A DNA stretch of 64,000 nt from Streptococcus infantis (GCF_019929665.1 NZ_JAHZPZ010000001.1:620001-684000), one strand, 5' to 3'; positions 7,775-18,282 are shown, numbered from the stretch's first letter. A program made the numbers and translations. Notes: generated by a model not told the origin, from the letters alone.

Positions 7775-10079
7775 GCTTGGCTCCTTTCTTTACTACTTCT
7801 TTGTAAAAAGGTTTCTTGCTTTTTTTCTTCTTGTCTTTTGGAGAATGCTTGCGCTTATCACCTAAGCGACCAGATTTTCTCTTGTCTTCTTTCTTATCCG
7901 AACGACGACCTCTATCCTTACGGCCAGACTGTTTCAAACCTTTCTCAATCACATCAAATTCACTTGGAATAAAGGAGAAATCAATCTCGCCAGTCATCTT
8001 ATCGGCTCTTTCGACACGAATACGGATCTGCTGACCCACTCGGAAAGTAATTCCTGATTTCTCCCCACGAAGGGTTAAATCACGTTCGTTAAAATGATAG
8101 AATTCAGGCAAATTGGTAATGTGAATTAAACCTTCGACTGTATTTGGCAATTCAACAAAGAGTCCGAATTTAACAATACTGGATACAACAGCATCATACT
8201 CTTCACCAACATAATCTTCCATGTATTCAGCTTTTTTCATAGCCTCGACTTCGCGCTCTGCCTCGATGGCACGACGCTCACGATTGGATGATTGAGTTGC
8301 AATCTCTGGAATGACCTGTTCAAAATGTTCTGCAACTTCCTTGGAACGTCCATAGTCACGAATCATACGGTGAACCAAGAGATCAGGATAACGGCGGATT
8401 GGACTAGTAAAGTGAGTGTAATAGTCTGCAGCTAAGCCATAATGCCCATGATTATGCTCAGAATATCGAGCCTGCTGCATGGAACGCAGAAGCATCATGG
8501 ATAACACATCTGCATAAGGCTCACCTTCAACAGCACTCATGATGTCTTGGAGGGCTTCTTGACTAATTTCACTGGCAGTCCCATAAACTCTCAAGCCAAA
8601 ACTTGAAGCATAATCAATAAACTTCTGAACTTTTTCAGCTTTAGGTTCCTCATGGATACGATAGATAAAAGGTAGGTCCAGCTTGCTAAAGTGCTCAGCA
8701 ACCGTTTCGTTAGCAATCAACATAAAGGACTCAATCATACGTTCAGCAACACCACGATGTCGAAGAACAATGTCAACTGGCTTACCTTTTTTATCTACCA
8801 AAATCTTAGCTTCATTGGTATCAAAATTGAGGGCTCCACGCTTAATTCGCATACTTTCCAAAGTTTCATGGAGCTTGGCCATAAGTTCGATACTAGGAAC
8901 AATTTTCTTATACTCTCGTCTCTTCTCCTCGTCACCTGCTAGGATGTCATTGACATCACTATAAGTCATACGGAAACTTGTCTTGATAACAGTCTGTGTA
9001 ATCGTATAATTACGAACACGACCATTTTTATCAATTTCCATAATAGCAGATTGAGTCAAGCGGTCCACTTGAGGGTTAAGAGAACAGATTCCGTTTGAGA
9101 GGCGCTCTGGCAGCATTGGAACTACACGGTCTGTCACATAAACAGAAGTCGCACGATTTAAGGCTTCCTTATCTAGAGCAGATCCCTCTATCACATAGTA
9201 AGAAACATCCGCAATATGAACTCCTAGTTCAAAATTACCATTCTTCAATGGCTTTATGTGAACAGCATCATCTAAGTCCTTAGCATCCGCACCATCTATA
9301 GTAAATGTAATTTCATCCCTCAGATCTAAGCGACCTTCCATATCTTTCTCTGATGGAGCATCCGGAACACTCTCAGCTTCTTTGAGAACAGCCTCTGGAA
9401 ACTCAGATACAATATCCATAGACTCAAGAACTTCAAGGACATCAATCCCTGCATCCGTTGAATGTCCGACAACATCTAAGACACTAGCGACAAAGAAATC
9501 GTGTTTCTTACTTGGGTACTTATCAATAAAGACCTTGAGAACTTCTGTACCGTCTAATTGAATAGCTGGCTTCTTAACGTAGATTGGTTGACTAATCTTT
9601 TGATTTTTTGAACGGATATAACCCGCATACTTAGGCTTTTCCTCATCAAGAACAATTTGACCAACTACCGTCGTCAAACTGTGTTCTAAAATATCGATAA
9701 TCTTTGCTTCAGCTGCAGTTCCTTTTTGGCGATCCGCAACCTTCTTGATTACAATTTCAACAGTATCGCCATCAATGGCATAGTTAACATCATTTTTCCC
9801 TACAAAAAGGTCATCTTCTTCCCCTTCTAGGCTTACAAAACCAAAGCCATTTTTGTGGGCATGAAAAGTTCCTTTAAGAGTAATCTCGTGTTTCTTCTTT
9901 TGGTCCAAGGTGAGACTACCATCTTCTTCAAAGCGAATTTGGTGCTTCCTTTCCATCAGCGACAAGGTTTTAATGAGCTCTCGAAAGTCCTTGGAACCAT
10001 CCATTCCAAGAGCTTGAGCTAAGTCATTTACAGTGACTCGTCCCTTTTCTTTTAAATATTCTTTTATTCTATCTTTCAT
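7737..10079 (-). CDS. rnr: RNase R (3'-5' exoribonuclease)
   Basis: 780 residues. Order: N-terminal helix-turn-helix-like region (1-60), cold-shock/OB domains (about 70-230), RNB catalytic domain (about 260-590) with the Asp cluster D-A-K-D-L-D-D-A-V, an S1 domain (about 620-705), then a Lys/Arg-rich disordered tail of about 60 residues. It degrades structured RNA and works with SmpB/tmRNA and in rRNA quality control. SD AGAAAGAAAAC is modest. Confidence 0.96.
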   Translation of the reverse strand: MKDRIKEYLKEKGRVTVNDLAQALGMDGSKDFRELIKTLSLMERKHQIRFEEDGSLTLDQKKKHEITLKGTFHAHKNGFGFVSLEGEEDDLFVGKNDVNYAIDGDTVEIVIKKVADRQKGTAAEAKIIDILEHSLTTVVGQIVLDEEKPKYAGYIRSKNQKISQPIYVKKPAIQLDGTEVLKVFIDKYPSKKHDFFVASVLDVVGHSTDAGIDVLEVLESMDIVSEFPEAVLKEAESVPDAPSEKDMEGRLDLRDEITFTIDGADAKDLDDAVHIKPLKNGNFELGVHIADVSYYVIEGSALDKEALNRATSVYVTDRVVPMLPERLSNGICSLNPQVDRLTQSAIMEIDKNGRVRNYTITQTVIKTSFRMTYSDVNDILAGDEEKRREYKKIVPSIELMAKLHETLESMRIKRGALNFDTNEAKILVDKKGKPVDIVLRHRGVAERMIESFMLIANETVAEHFSKLDLPFIYRIHEEPKAEKVQKFIDYASSFGLRVYGTASEISQEALQDIMSAVEGEPYADVLSMMLLRSMQQARYSEHNHGHYGLAADYYTHFTSPIRRYPDLLVHRMIRDYGRSKEVAEHFEQVIPEIATQSSNRERRAIEAEREVEAMKKAEYMEDYVGEEYDAVVSSIVKFGLFVELPNTVEGLIHITNLPEFYHFNERDLTLRGEKSGITFRVGQQIRIRVERADKMTGEIDFSFIPSEFDVIEKGLKQSGRKDRGRRSDKKEDKRKSGRLGDKRKHSPKDKKKKSKKPFYKEVVKKGAKHGKGRGKGRRAK

Positions 10080-10178
10080 GTTTTCTTTCTAGATTATTAA
10101 AATTTTTCTTTTTGGCGTAAAACCTTATTTCTTTCAAAAATAAAAATAGGCAAAGACCTAGTCTCGCCCATTATTTTC

Positions 10179-10412
10179 TTATCTACTTGATAATACCGTC
10201 AATGCTAAGGCAATGGCTAGCCAGAAAAAGACTAAGATTCCTGTCAAACGTTGCATTACGGCTTCAAAACCACGCGCTTTGCTACGTTCAAACAAATCAC
10301 CTGAGCTGGCATCAAATACATTGCTAGATTGATTTTTAGTTGGTTGCATAAAAATTGCAATCACAATCACAACAGATAATACTAATAAAATGGTTAATAA
10401 TAGGTTATACAT
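10179..10412 (-). CDS. secG: SecG, preprotein translocase subunit
   Basis: 77 residues with two hydrophobic segments (about 3-22 and 55-74) joined by a short loop containing Q-P-T-K-N-Q-S-S-N-V-F, the usual SecG layout. It is the accessory subunit of the SecYEG channel in the cytoplasmic membrane. SD AAGGAGTTTG before ATG. Located between rpmG and rnr on the same strand. Confidence 0.93.
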   Translation of the reverse strand: MYNLLLTILLVLSVVIVIAIFMQPTKNQSSNVFDASSGDLFERSKARGFEAVMQRLTGILVFFWLAIALALTVLSSR

Positions 10413-10451
10413 ATCAAACTCCTTAAAATCCCTATTATTTTACCATAATTT

Positions 10452-10601
10452 CTACTTAGATTCAAGATGTAGAGTCACTTTTCTTTCTTTGGGACAATAC
10501 TTTAAGACTTCAATCTTATCTGGATGTGTTTTAGAGTTCTTACTGGTTAGATAATTCATGCTACCACAAGAGGAGCATTTTAGATTAATTTTTACACGCA
10601 C
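10452..10601 (-). CDS. rpmG: 50S ribosomal protein L33 (49 aa, GTG start)
   Basis: A short gene of 49 codons read from a GTG at 10599-10601. The product begins [13 protein letters not shown] and contains [11 protein letters not shown] and K-Y-C-P-K-E-R-K, which is ribosomal protein L33. The first zinc pair (C-S-S-C) is intact; the second reads C-P-K-E, so one Cys of the four is lost. The SD is weak. I recall the same gene between coaE/pmrA and secG in pneumococcus. Confidence 0.9.
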   Translation of the reverse strand: MRVKINLKCSSCGSMNYLTSKNSKTHPDKIEVLKYCPKERKVTLHLESK

Positions 10602-10684
10602 TAGATTTTTTGTATTTGATACTATTTCAATCTAAGATGATTTGGATAAACAATACCAAAATTCTCCTTCCTAACAAAGTTAAT

Positions 10685-11278
10685 TTATAGACACATTTCA
10701 TCAAGCAACTGAACTACCTGAGCTATCAGCTGTTCTTGATTTCCATTATTATCTAGACTGTGGCTAGCCAGACTAATTTTTCTTTCTAAAGGCCATTGAG
10801 AGTTTAAACGAGATTCGGCTGCTTCTTTTGAAATTTGGTCCCGTTTCATTAATCGATCCAATTGGACATCACGATTTACATAGACTAACCAAATTTCGTC
10901 AAACCATGAAGCATATTCCTGCTCAAAAAGCAGGGGAATATCCATGAAAAAAAGTGCTTCAGTCCGAGTCAACTGATTTCGTAATGCAGCTAACTCCTCA
11001 CGAATAATCTCACCTTGGGTTCTCTTAGACCATTCCTGCTCTTCAGGATTTGAAAAAATAAGACTAGCAAGAATGGGGCGATTCAGTTCACCATTCTCAA
11101 GAAGGATCTTCTCCCCAAAGTGCTCCACTAAAATCTGATATAGACGTCCACCTGGTTTTTGTAGTTGGTGCACAAGGGCATCCGCGTCAACGACTTCAAA
11201 CCCTTTGTGTCTAAGAAAATTTGTAACAGTTGACTTCCCAGATGCAATGCTTCCAGTAATTCCAATTATTCTTCCCAT
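10685..11278 (-). CDS. coaE: CoaE, dephospho-CoA kinase
   Basis: 197 residues from the ATG at 11276-11278, which shares a base with the mutM stop (TGATG). SD AAAGGAGAAAGTG. The P-loop G-S-I-A-S-G-K-S-T is at residues 8-16, followed by D-A-D-A-L-V and F-M-D-I-P-L-L-F-E typical of CoaE. It catalyses the last step of coenzyme A synthesis. The overlap with mutM implies translational coupling. Confidence 0.94.
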   Translation of the reverse strand: MGRIIGITGSIASGKSTVTNFLRHKGFEVVDADALVHQLQKPGGRLYQILVEHFGEKILLENGELNRPILASLIFSNPEEQEWSKRTQGEIIREELAALRNQLTRTEALFFMDIPLLFEQEYASWFDEIWLVYVNRDVQLDRLMKRDQISKEAAESRLNSQWPLERKISLASHSLDNNGNQEQLIAQVVQLLDEMCL

Positions 11279-12102
11279 CACTTTCTCCTTTGACATTTGG
11301 GACAAAAGTGAGTTCCTCGACCACCAAGCTGTATTTTTTCGATAATAGCCCCACAGCGAGAACAAGCTTGTCCAGTTTTATCATAGACTTGATGAAATTC
11401 CTGCATGGTGCCATCATCTCCAAAAGCATTGGTATAGGTACGAATCGTTGAACCACCCTTTTCAACAGCCTCTCCTAAAACCTTAATTATTTCATCATGG
11501 ACTTTTCTGGCCTCTTGGGTGCTTAAACTATTAGAAGTTCTAGAAGGATGAACTTTCGCTCTCCAGAGAACTTCATCTACGTAGATATTTCCTAATCCAG
11601 TAACCAAAGTCTGGTAGAGAAGATGCGATTTTATAGGCTTTTTAGATTTCTTCAAAGCGCCTCTAAAAATCTCTAAGTCAAAATCCTGTTCAGTAGGTTC
11701 TGGTCCAAGTTTTTTAGATACAAAGTAAGCCTCTAAAAGCTCAGAAGCAAGTAACTCCATAGTCCCAAACTTACGAACATCCTCATACACCAAAGTACCA
11801 CCATCTTCAAAATGAATCAAAACATGGGCGTGTTTACGTTCTGGAACTTGGTCTGGGTAATAAAAATACTTGCCTTCCATTCTCAAATGTGAGATAAGGA
11901 CTTTATCAGATAAATAGAAAAGTAGATACTTGCCACGACGTCCCATTGATTGAATGACTTGACCAGGCATTTCCTTCTGAAATTCAGGCAAATCAGTTTT
12001 AATCATTTTGGGGTAACGAATGTTAATGTTTGAAATCTTCTTCCCCAGAATCAATTTTTCTAGTCCACGCCGAACCGTTTCGACCTCAGGTAATTCAGGC
12101 AT
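11278..12102 (-). CDS. mutM: MutM (Fpg), formamidopyrimidine-DNA glycosylase
   Basis: 274 residues. The chosen start gives the catalytic N-terminus M-P-E-L-P-E-V-E (Pro1/Glu2 after Met removal), preceded by SD AAGGAGGAGC; an upstream in-frame start would destroy this. The helix-two-turn-helix region has G-L-G-N-I-Y-V-D-E and the C-terminal zinc finger has C-x2-C ... C-x2-C. It excises 8-oxoguanine and ring-opened purines. It pairs functionally with MutX (28k region). Confidence 0.96.
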   Translation of the reverse strand: MPELPEVETVRRGLEKLILGKKISNINIRYPKMIKTDLPEFQKEMPGQVIQSMGRRGKYLLFYLSDKVLISHLRMEGKYFYYPDQVPERKHAHVLIHFEDGGTLVYEDVRKFGTMELLASELLEAYFVSKKLGPEPTEQDFDLEIFRGALKKSKKPIKSHLLYQTLVTGLGNIYVDEVLWRAKVHPSRTSNSLSTQEARKVHDEIIKVLGEAVEKGGSTIRTYTNAFGDDGTMQEFHQVYDKTGQACSRCGAIIEKIQLGGRGTHFCPKCQRRK

Positions 12103-12150
12103 AGCTCCTCCTTTTCTAAAAACAAGAAGCAGGCTACTGCCCACCTCTTC

Positions 12151-13050
12151 TTAGTATTCCTTTTCGTTGTACCCAAAATCGGCAAGATCTAATTTCTTAT
12201 CGCGCCAATTTTTCTTAACTTTGACCCATGTTTCTAGGAAGACCTTGTCCCCTAGCATGAGTTCGATATCTTTACGAGCCATGGTACCAATTTTCTTGAG
12301 CATAGCACCACCTTTACCGATAATAATTCCTTTTTGGCTGTCACGCTCGACCATAATAGTTGCTCGGATATGAACTTTATCGGTTTCCTCATCTCGTTTC
12401 ATAGAATCAACCACTACTGCAACTGAGTGTGGAATTTCTTCGCGAGTTAAGTGTAACACTTTTTCACGAATCATCTCTGATACTAGGAAACGCTCTGGGT
12501 GGTCTGTAATTTGATCAGCTGGAAAATATTGGAAACCTTCTTCTAAGTTTTCGCTCAAAATATCAATCAAATGGGAAACATTATTTCCTTGAAGGGCTGA
12601 AATCGGAACAATTTCCTTAAAGTCCATCTGATTACGGAAATCATCGATTTGAGCTAAAAGTTGATCAGGGTGAACCTTGTCAATTTTATTCACCACCAAA
12701 ATCACAGGAACCTTAGCAGCTTTGAGGCGTTCGATAATCATATCGTCCCCCTTCCCTCGTGGCTCGTCTGCTGGAACCATGAAGAGAACCGTGTCGACTT
12801 CACGAAGAGTGCTATAGGCTGATTCTACCATGAAATCTCCAAGAGCTGTCTTAGGTTTGTGAATCCCTGGGGTATCGATAAAGACAATCTGTTCCTTATC
12901 GGTCGTGTAGATTCCCATAATCTTGTTGCGCGTTGTCTGCGCCTTATCACTCATGATGGCAATTTTTTGCCCCATGACGTGGTTCAAAAAAGTTGACTTC
13001 CCAACGTTGGGACGTCCTAAAATGGCTACAAATCCTGATTTAAATGTCAT
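12151..13050 (-). CDS. era: Era GTPase, 16S rRNA maturation
   Basis: 299 residues from ATG 13048-13050 (SD AGAGGTAACT). GTPase motifs: G-R-P-N-V-G-K-S-T (G1), D-T-P-G-I-H (G3), N-K-I-D (G4), then the C-terminal KH domain with I-I-G-K-G-G (about 220-240). Era binds the 3' end of 16S rRNA and links 30S assembly to cell division. It lies in the conserved ybeY-dgkA-era cluster; YbeY also acts on 16S rRNA. Confidence 0.97.
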   Translation of the reverse strand: MTFKSGFVAILGRPNVGKSTFLNHVMGQKIAIMSDKAQTTRNKIMGIYTTDKEQIVFIDTPGIHKPKTALGDFMVESAYSTLREVDTVLFMVPADEPRGKGDDMIIERLKAAKVPVILVVNKIDKVHPDQLLAQIDDFRNQMDFKEIVPISALQGNNVSHLIDILSENLEEGFQYFPADQITDHPERFLVSEMIREKVLHLTREEIPHSVAVVVDSMKRDEETDKVHIRATIMVERDSQKGIIIGKGGAMLKKIGTMARKDIELMLGDKVFLETWVKVKKNWRDKKLDLADFGYNEKEY

Positions 13051-13067
13051 AGTTACCTCTATAATGT

Positions 13068-13463
13068 TTAAAATAGTAAATCCCAAATCCTAGGGATGAA
13101 AATGATAAGTCCAGTCACTGCAGCAAATAAAGACACAACAAGAACTGCACCTGCAGCCATGTCTTTAGCCTTCTTTGCAAGCATATCGAAGTGATAATGG
13201 CTAGCCAAATCCACTACATTTTCAATAGCAGAATTCAAAATCTCAAAAGCAATTACTAAAAAAATGCTTAATAGGAGAAAGAGCCATTCAATTCTGGAAA
13301 CTTGAAAAACAATGCCTGCAAGTAGAACCAAGAGAGAAGTCACTGCATGCTTTCTCATATTACGCTCTTCTTTTATGGCAGTAAAAATACCTGTCAGGGC
13401 AAAATCTAAACTTGAAAGCAAGTCGCGATTCTTCCATTTTCGTTTATTGTCTTGTGAGTCCAT
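13068..13463 (-). CDS. dgkA: DgkA-family undecaprenol/diacylglycerol kinase
   Basis: 131 residues, three membrane helices after an amphipathic N-terminus. The signature [12 protein letters not shown] (about 74-85) carries the catalytic Glu and Asn. Gram-positive members phosphorylate undecaprenol, which recycles the lipid carrier of wall synthesis. Overlaps the end of ybeY by 20 bp and ends 18 bp before era, so it is part of one operon. Confidence 0.93.
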   Translation of the reverse strand: MDSQDNKRKWKNRDLLSSLDFALTGIFTAIKEERNMRKHAVTSLLVLLAGIVFQVSRIEWLFLLLSIFLVIAFEILNSAIENVVDLASHYHFDMLAKKAKDMAAGAVLVVSLFAAVTGLIIFIPRIWDLLF

Positions 13464-13941
13464 AGGCTGTTAAAATTTCTTCTTGTAAACCGAACATCTC
13501 CGCTTCTTCTTCCGGAGTGTAGTGATCATAACCGTTTATGTGTAAAAAACCGTGCACAGCTAAAAAGCCCATTTCACGTTCAAAACTATGACCGTACTCT
13601 TCAGCTTGCTCATGCGCTTTATCAATTGAAATGAATAACTCGCCGATATAAGCATCAAATTCTGACATCATTTCTGCTAAATCAGGGTCTTCTGCCAAAT
13701 CCTCTTCGTCAAAGGTAATCTCTAATTCAGGTTTGTATTCAAGGCTAATAACGTCTGTTGGACGGTCAGTATCACGAAACTCTAAATTGAGTTCATGACT
13801 GCGTTCATTGGTCACAAAAGTGACTGCCATCTCCTTGTCTTCTTTTCCAATTTTTTTAGCAGCAAATTCCAAAATTTCTTGTGTTTGCTTTAAAATTTCT
13901 TCAGAAACCTGACCAGTTTCATCTACCATTTCAATATACAT
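13444..13941 (-). CDS. ybeY: YbeY endoribonuclease (rRNA maturation)
   Basis: 165 residues. The zinc motif [11 protein letters not shown] is present near residue 128-138 with all three His ligands. YbeY matures the 16S 3' end and helps ribosome quality control. First gene of the minus-strand operon ybeY-dgkA-era-mutM-coaE, read from an extended -10 at 13971-13979. Confidence 0.95.
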   Translation of the reverse strand: MYIEMVDETGQVSEEILKQTQEILEFAAKKIGKEDKEMAVTFVTNERSHELNLEFRDTDRPTDVISLEYKPELEITFDEEDLAEDPDLAEMMSEFDAYIGELFISIDKAHEQAEEYGHSFEREMGFLAVHGFLHINGYDHYTPEEEAEMFGLQEEILTAYGLTRQ

Positions 13942-13970
13942 GTGCTTCTCGATTCTCTTTACTTGGCTTT

Positions 13971-13979
13971 ATTATACCA
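13971..13979 (-). promoter_or_regulatory. extended -10 promoter for the ybeY operon
   Basis: Minus strand reads TGGTATAAT, a consensus extended -10, about 30 bp before the ybeY ATG. It faces away from the pavA promoter 30 bp to the right. Confidence 0.65.
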
Positions 13980-14009
13980 TATTTCTATGATTTTATTCTA
14001 CCTTTTTGA

Positions 14010-14015
14010 TATAAT
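14010..14015 (+). promoter_or_regulatory. -10 element of pavA promoter
   Basis: TATAAT, preceded by TTTTTGA. The in-frame ATG at 14019 lies only 3 bp after it, hence upstream of the likely transcript start. This rules that ATG out and supports the SD-preceded ATG at 14046. Confidence 0.6.
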
Positions 14016-14045
14016 ACTATGGAATACATTCATAAGGAGAGAACC

Positions 14046-15698
14046 ATGTCATTTGATGGATTTTTTTTACACCACATGGTTGAGGAATTGCGAGCTGAAC
14101 TACTAAACGGTCGCATTCAAAAAATTAATCAACCCTTTGACCAAGAATTGGTCTTACAAATCCGTAGCAATCGCCAAAGTCATCGTCTGCTCCTTTCTGC
14201 TCACCCTGTTTTTGGACGCATCCAGTTGACAGAAACGACTTTTGAAAACCCTGCTCAACCTTCTACCTTTATCATGGTTTTGAGGAAATATTTACAGGGT
14301 GCTGTTATCGAGTCTATCGAGCAGATTGAAAACGATCGAATCGTTGAAATCACTGTTTCTAACAAAAATGAGATCGGAGACAATATCCAAGCCACCCTCA
14401 TCATTGAGATTATGGGTAAACATAGTAATATCCTCCTTGTAGATAAAAGTAGTCACAAGATTCTTGAAGTTATAAAGCATATTGGCTTTTCACAAAATAG
14501 TTACCGTACACTCCTACCTGGTGCTACCTATATAGCTCCTCCGAGTACAAAGGCTCTGAATCCTTTTACCATTAAGGATGAAAAACTTTTTGAAATCCTA
14601 CAAACACAGGAATTGACAGCTAAAAATATTCAAAGCCTCTTCCAAGGTTTAGGCCGTGATACGGCATCTGAATTAGAAAATTTACTAACTGATGATAGAC
14701 TTTCCAATTTCCGAAGCTTTTTTAAGCAAGAAACCAAACCTTGCTTAACAGACAAGTCTTTCTCTTGTGTGCCTTTTTCTAGCAAAACAACGGAGTGTTT
14801 TGACAACCTTTCTCAATTACTTGATGTCTATTACAAAGATAAGGCAGAACGTGATCGTGTCAAACAACAGGCTAGTGAACTCATTCGTCGTGTTGAAAAT
14901 GAACTACAAAAAAATCGCCAAAAACTGAAGAAACAAGAAAAAGAACTGCTTGCTACCGAAAACGCGGAGGAATTCAGACAAAAAGGAGAGTTGCTAACAA
15001 CTTTCCTTCATCAGGTTCCAAATGATCAAGACCAAGTCGTCTTAGATAATTATTACACCAATCAGCCTATCACAATTGCACTAGATAAGGCTTTAACACC
15101 AAACCAAAACGCTCAAAAATACTTCAAACGTTATCAGAAATTAAAAGAGGCTGTCAAATATCTGACTGAACTAATTGAAGAAACCAAGGCAACCATTCTT
15201 TATCTGGAAAGCGTCGAAACAGTCCTCAACCAAGCTGGGTTAGATGAAATTGCTGAAATTCGTGAGGAATTAATCCAAACCGGCTTCATCAGAAGACGTC
15301 AACGGGAGAAAATTCAAAAGCGTAAAAAGCCAGAAAAATATCTGGCTAGCGATGGTAAAACCATTATTCTCGTTGGACGAAACAATCTTCAAAATGAAGA
15401 GTTGACCTTTAAAATAGCACGCAAAGAGGAACTTTGGTTCCATGCTAAGGATATCCCAGGAAGCCACGTTGTCATCTCAGGAAACCTCAATCCTTCTGAC
15501 GAAGTCAAGACGGATGCTGCAGAACTCGCAGCCTACTATTCGAAAGGACGTCTTTCTAATCTCGTTCAAGTGGACATGATTGAGGTTAAAAAGCTTAATA
15601 AACCAACTGGTGGCAAACCAGGATTCGTGACTTATACAGGTCAAAAGACGCTACGTGTGACACCTGATTCTGAAAAAATTCAATCCATGAAATTATAA
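14046..15698 (+). CDS. pavA: PavA/FbpA, RqcH-NFACT family protein
   Basis: 550 residues from the ATG at 14046 (SD AAGGAGAGAACC). NFACT-N region at 1-200, helix-hairpin region, long coiled coil (about 270-410), then NFACT-R at about 440-540 with E-L-W-F-H-A-K-D-I-P-G-S-H-V-V-I. In pneumococcus PavA is a surface-found fibronectin-binding virulence factor without signal or anchor. Relatives (RqcH/Rqc2) bind the 50S subunit and add Ala tails to stalled chains. Both roles fit the sequence. Diverges from ybeY. Confidence 0.95.
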   Translation: MSFDGFFLHHMVEELRAELLNGRIQKINQPFDQELVLQIRSNRQSHRLLLSAHPVFGRIQLTETTFENPAQPSTFIMVLRKYLQGAVIESIEQIENDRIVEITVSNKNEIGDNIQATLIIEIMGKHSNILLVDKSSHKILEVIKHIGFSQNSYRTLLPGATYIAPPSTKALNPFTIKDEKLFEILQTQELTAKNIQSLFQGLGRDTASELENLLTDDRLSNFRSFFKQETKPCLTDKSFSCVPFSSKTTECFDNLSQLLDVYYKDKAERDRVKQQASELIRRVENELQKNRQKLKKQEKELLATENAEEFRQKGELLTTFLHQVPNDQDQVVLDNYYTNQPITIALDKALTPNQNAQKYFKRYQKLKEAVKYLTELIEETKATILYLESVETVLNQAGLDEIAEIREELIQTGFIRRRQREKIQKRKKPEKYLASDGKTIILVGRNNLQNEELTFKIARKEELWFHAKDIPGSHVVISGNLNPSDEVKTDAAELAAYYSKGRLSNLVQVDMIEVKKLNKPTGGKPGFVTYTGQKTLRVTPDSEKIQSMKL

Positions 15699-15754
15699 GA
15701 TAAAAATTTGTAGTGAAACTCTTACTACACTTTTATATAAAGGAGGGGAGCTCA

Positions 15755-16615
15755 ATGCTTCGGCATATTAAATCAACTATAACTATTATATTCGGAGCTG
15801 CTATCTTCGCCTTCGGACTTACTTATTTTGTTGTTCCACATCACTTGTTCGAAGGTGGAGCAACAGGGATAACCTTGATTACCTATTATCTCTTTAACAT
15901 CCCTATTTCGCTGATGAATATCTTGATTAATATCCCTCTCTTCTTACTAGCTTGGAAAATATTTGGACTGAGATCACTATATTCCAGTCTACTTGGAACC
16001 ATTGCCGTCTCCGTCTGGTTAGCTACCTTTGAGAAGATTCCTCTTCAGTTTAACCTTGAAGGAGATCTCGTTGTGGTTTCTTTAGTAGCTGGTGTCCTCC
16101 TAGGTGTTGGACTTGGTGTTATTTTCAACGCGGGTGGAACAACTGGTGGTACTGATATCGTCGCTCGTATCCTTAATAAATACACCCATATCTCTGTTGG
16201 AAAATTGCTTTTTGGACTTGATTTTCTGATTCTAATGTTGATTTTAATCATCTTCCAAGACCTACGTCTTGTAACCTATACTCTCTTATTTGACTTCATC
16301 GTTTCAAGAGTTATTGACTTAATCGGTGAGGGTGGATATGCTGGAAAAGGATTTATGATTATCACTCAAAAACCGATGGAATTAGCTGATAAAATCAATG
16401 AAGAACTCGGTCGTGGTGTTACCTTTATCTCAGGACAAGGCTACTATAGCAAAAAGGACTTAAAGATTATTTACTGTATTGTCGCAAGAAATGAAATTGT
16501 CAAGATGAAAGAAATGATTCATACAGTTGATCCGATGGCCTTTATCACTATCACGGAAGCTCACGAAATCCTTGGAGAAGGGTTTACTTTCCCAGCAAAA
16601 GACGAGGTTTCTTAA
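15755..16615 (+). CDS. YitT family membrane protein (DUF161 + DUF2179)
   Basis: 286 residues from the ATG at 15755, which follows an excellent SD (AAAGGAGGGG); the upstream in-frame ATG lacks one. Five or six hydrophobic helices occupy residues 1-195 with the glycine-rich N-A-G-G-T-T-G-G-T-D-I motif, then a soluble DUF2179 ligand-binding-like domain (about 205-286). Transport substrate unknown. 57 bp after pavA with no terminator between, so probably cotranscribed. Confidence 0.88.
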   Translation: MLRHIKSTITIIFGAAIFAFGLTYFVVPHHLFEGGATGITLITYYLFNIPISLMNILINIPLFLLAWKIFGLRSLYSSLLGTIAVSVWLATFEKIPLQFNLEGDLVVVSLVAGVLLGVGLGVIFNAGGTTGGTDIVARILNKYTHISVGKLLFGLDFLILMLILIIFQDLRLVTYTLLFDFIVSRVIDLIGEGGYAGKGFMIITQKPMELADKINEELGRGVTFISGQGYYSKKDLKIIYCIVARNEIVKMKEMIHTVDPMAFITITEAHEILGEGFTFPAKDEVS

Positions 16616-16630
16616 CCTTAAAATAAAAAA

Positions 16631-16660
16631 AGTAACTTCAAAGATGAAGTTACTTTTTTT
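16631..16660. terminator. bidirectional terminator between yitT-like gene and nox
   Basis: AGTAACTTC (16631-16639) pairs with GAAGTTACT (16646-16654) around a 6-nt loop, followed by T7 on the plus strand and preceded by a run of A (T on the minus strand). Serves both convergent genes. Confidence 0.92.
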
Positions 16661-16673
16661 GTCATATCATCAA

Positions 16674-18053
16674 TTATTTTTCTGCTGTAAGTGCAGCCAT
16701 TGTGATGTAGTTGTATGGTTTATTGAAGTGTGGCAAGAAGAATAGGTCTGTCAATGCTAATTTGTCAATGGTAACGTGTTCTTGAATAGCAAGTGAGAAC
16801 ATGTGAATTCCCATGCTAATTGCTGAATCACGAGATACCATTTGAGCACCAAGGATTTCACGGCTGTCTTTATCAAAGACGATCTTGATAGCTACTTCAT
16901 AGTTGTCATGCTTCATAAATTCTGGTTTTTGAAGATCGTTGAATCCAGTTTCAGTTGCGTTGTAACCAGCAACTTTTGCTTTTTCAAGTGTCAAACCAGT
17001 TGAAACCATGTGAAGACCATAGATTGAGATACCATTTGATCCTTGAACACCAATTCCTTCAAGCTCATGTCCACAAGCGTTGTAAGCACCTACGATACCA
17101 GTACGTACCGCATTTGATGCAAGAGCGATGTAGCTAGTATCTTTACGAGCGTTGTCATAAACAGTCGCACAGTCACCAACAGCGTATACACCTGGGATTG
17201 AAGTTTCTTGTTTCTTGTCTACAAGGAAGGCACCATTACGGAAGAGTTCAATCTTACCATCAGCAAGAGCTGTGTTTGGACGGAAACCAACCGCAAGGAC
17301 AACCATATCCACATCAAATGTTTCTTTGTCAGTGATCAAGCGTTCAACTTTACCGTCACCTTCGATAGCTTTAACAGTTTGACCAAGTGCCAAACGGATG
17401 TTGTGGTCTTCCAAGTTTTTAGCCATCATTTGTGTGAAGTCTTTGTCATAGTATCCGTTCAATACAGTGTCAACGATATCAACAAGGACAACTTCTTTTC
17501 CAAGACGTTCGAAAGCTTCGGCAAGTTCAACACCGATGTAACCACCACCTACAACAGCGATACGCTCAAGGTGTTTGCTCTTGTCAGCAAGTTTTTCAAT
17601 AACTTCTTCTGCGTTTTGGTACAATTTAACGAATTGTACGTTTTCAAGAGTTGCTTTGAACTCACGGTTACCTTTAACGATTTCAACGCCTTCGATTGGT
17701 GGCAAGATTGGAGTTGAACCAGTAGCAAAAATCAATTTTTCATATGATTCTTTGTGCTCTTTACCGTCAACTTCTGCAGTAACAACTTTATTGTCATAGT
17801 CAATTGAAAGAACTGGTGAGTTCATGTAAACTTTTGCACCCTTAGCTTCCAATTTTTCTTTATCAGAGTAGAACAAGCCTTCAGCTCCGTCGATTTGTTC
17901 CCCGATCCAAAGCGCCATTCCACATCCAAGGAATGAGATATTTGAGTTTTGGTCAAATACAACGATTTCGTTTTCGTTTCCAAAATTGTCCAACATAGTA
18001 TTGATACATGCAGTACCAGCGTGGTTAGCACCCACGACTACGATTTTACTCAT
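16674..18053 (-). CDS. nox: NADH oxidase, water-forming (Nox)
   Basis: 459 residues. FAD-binding G-A-N-H-A-G-T at 8-14 (His11), the redox-active Cys44 in S-F-L-G-C-G-M, a second nucleotide-binding [10 protein letters not shown] for NADH (about 168), and the FAD G-D-C-A-T motif. A single catalytic Cys (sulfenate) is the mark of the four-electron H2O-forming enzyme. It regenerates NAD+ and removes oxygen in streptococci. Monocistronic: terminator downstream, promoter with a cre box upstream, divergent from the flavin operon. Confidence 0.95.
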   Translation of the reverse strand: MSKIVVVGANHAGTACINTMLDNFGNENEIVVFDQNSNISFLGCGMALWIGEQIDGAEGLFYSDKEKLEAKGAKVYMNSPVLSIDYDNKVVTAEVDGKEHKESYEKLIFATGSTPILPPIEGVEIVKGNREFKATLENVQFVKLYQNAEEVIEKLADKSKHLERIAVVGGGYIGVELAEAFERLGKEVVLVDIVDTVLNGYYDKDFTQMMAKNLEDHNIRLALGQTVKAIEGDGKVERLITDKETFDVDMVVLAVGFRPNTALADGKIELFRNGAFLVDKKQETSIPGVYAVGDCATVYDNARKDTSYIALASNAVRTGIVGAYNACGHELEGIGVQGSNGISIYGLHMVSTGLTLEKAKVAGYNATETGFNDLQKPEFMKHDNYEVAIKIVFDKDSREILGAQMVSRDSAISMGIHMFSLAIQEHVTIDKLALTDLFFLPHFNKPYNYITMAALTAEK

Positions 18054-18091
18054 AAGATAAATCCTACCTTTATTTTTTTATTTACCTCTCA

Positions 18092-18120
18092 AGTATACCA
18101 TTATCTGTGAACGTTTTCAA
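18092..18120 (-). promoter_or_regulatory. nox promoter with overlapping cre box
   Basis: Minus strand: -35 TTGAAA (18115-18120), 17-bp spacer, -10 TATACT (18092-18097) with extended TGG. The sequence TGAAAACGTTCACA (18106-18119) fits the catabolite-responsive element consensus TGNAANCGNWNNCA at every position and covers the -35 and spacer. CcpA bound here should repress nox. Confidence 0.75.
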
Positions 18121-18253
18121 GACTTTTGACCCGTTTGATGTTATTTAAGAAAGTTTTTGAAAGATATATCAACTTATTTTCAAAGAGTCCTCATTGATTT
18201 AGAGCTGTTTTTAATTTTTTAAGCATATTTCTTGACTTTTTGTAAAAAATGAT

Positions 18254-18282
18254 TTGTGAAAACGCTGACTTTATGATATTCT
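18254..18282 (+). promoter_or_regulatory. apbE-operon promoter with overlapping cre box
   Basis: -35 TTGTGA (18254-18259), 17-bp spacer, -10 TATTCT (18277-18282). TGAAAACGCTGACT (18257-18270) fits the cre consensus TGNAANCGNWNNCW and overlaps the -35. The arrangement mirrors that of the divergent nox promoter. Confidence 0.65.

Noticed and set aside
14019-14045. ATG at 14019 as the pavA start
   Set aside because: It lies right after the -10 box and before the SD; the ATG at 14046 has a perfect SD.
17208-17717. 169-codon open frame antisense to nox
   Set aside because: Shadow of the Nox codons, no SD, no recognisable product.
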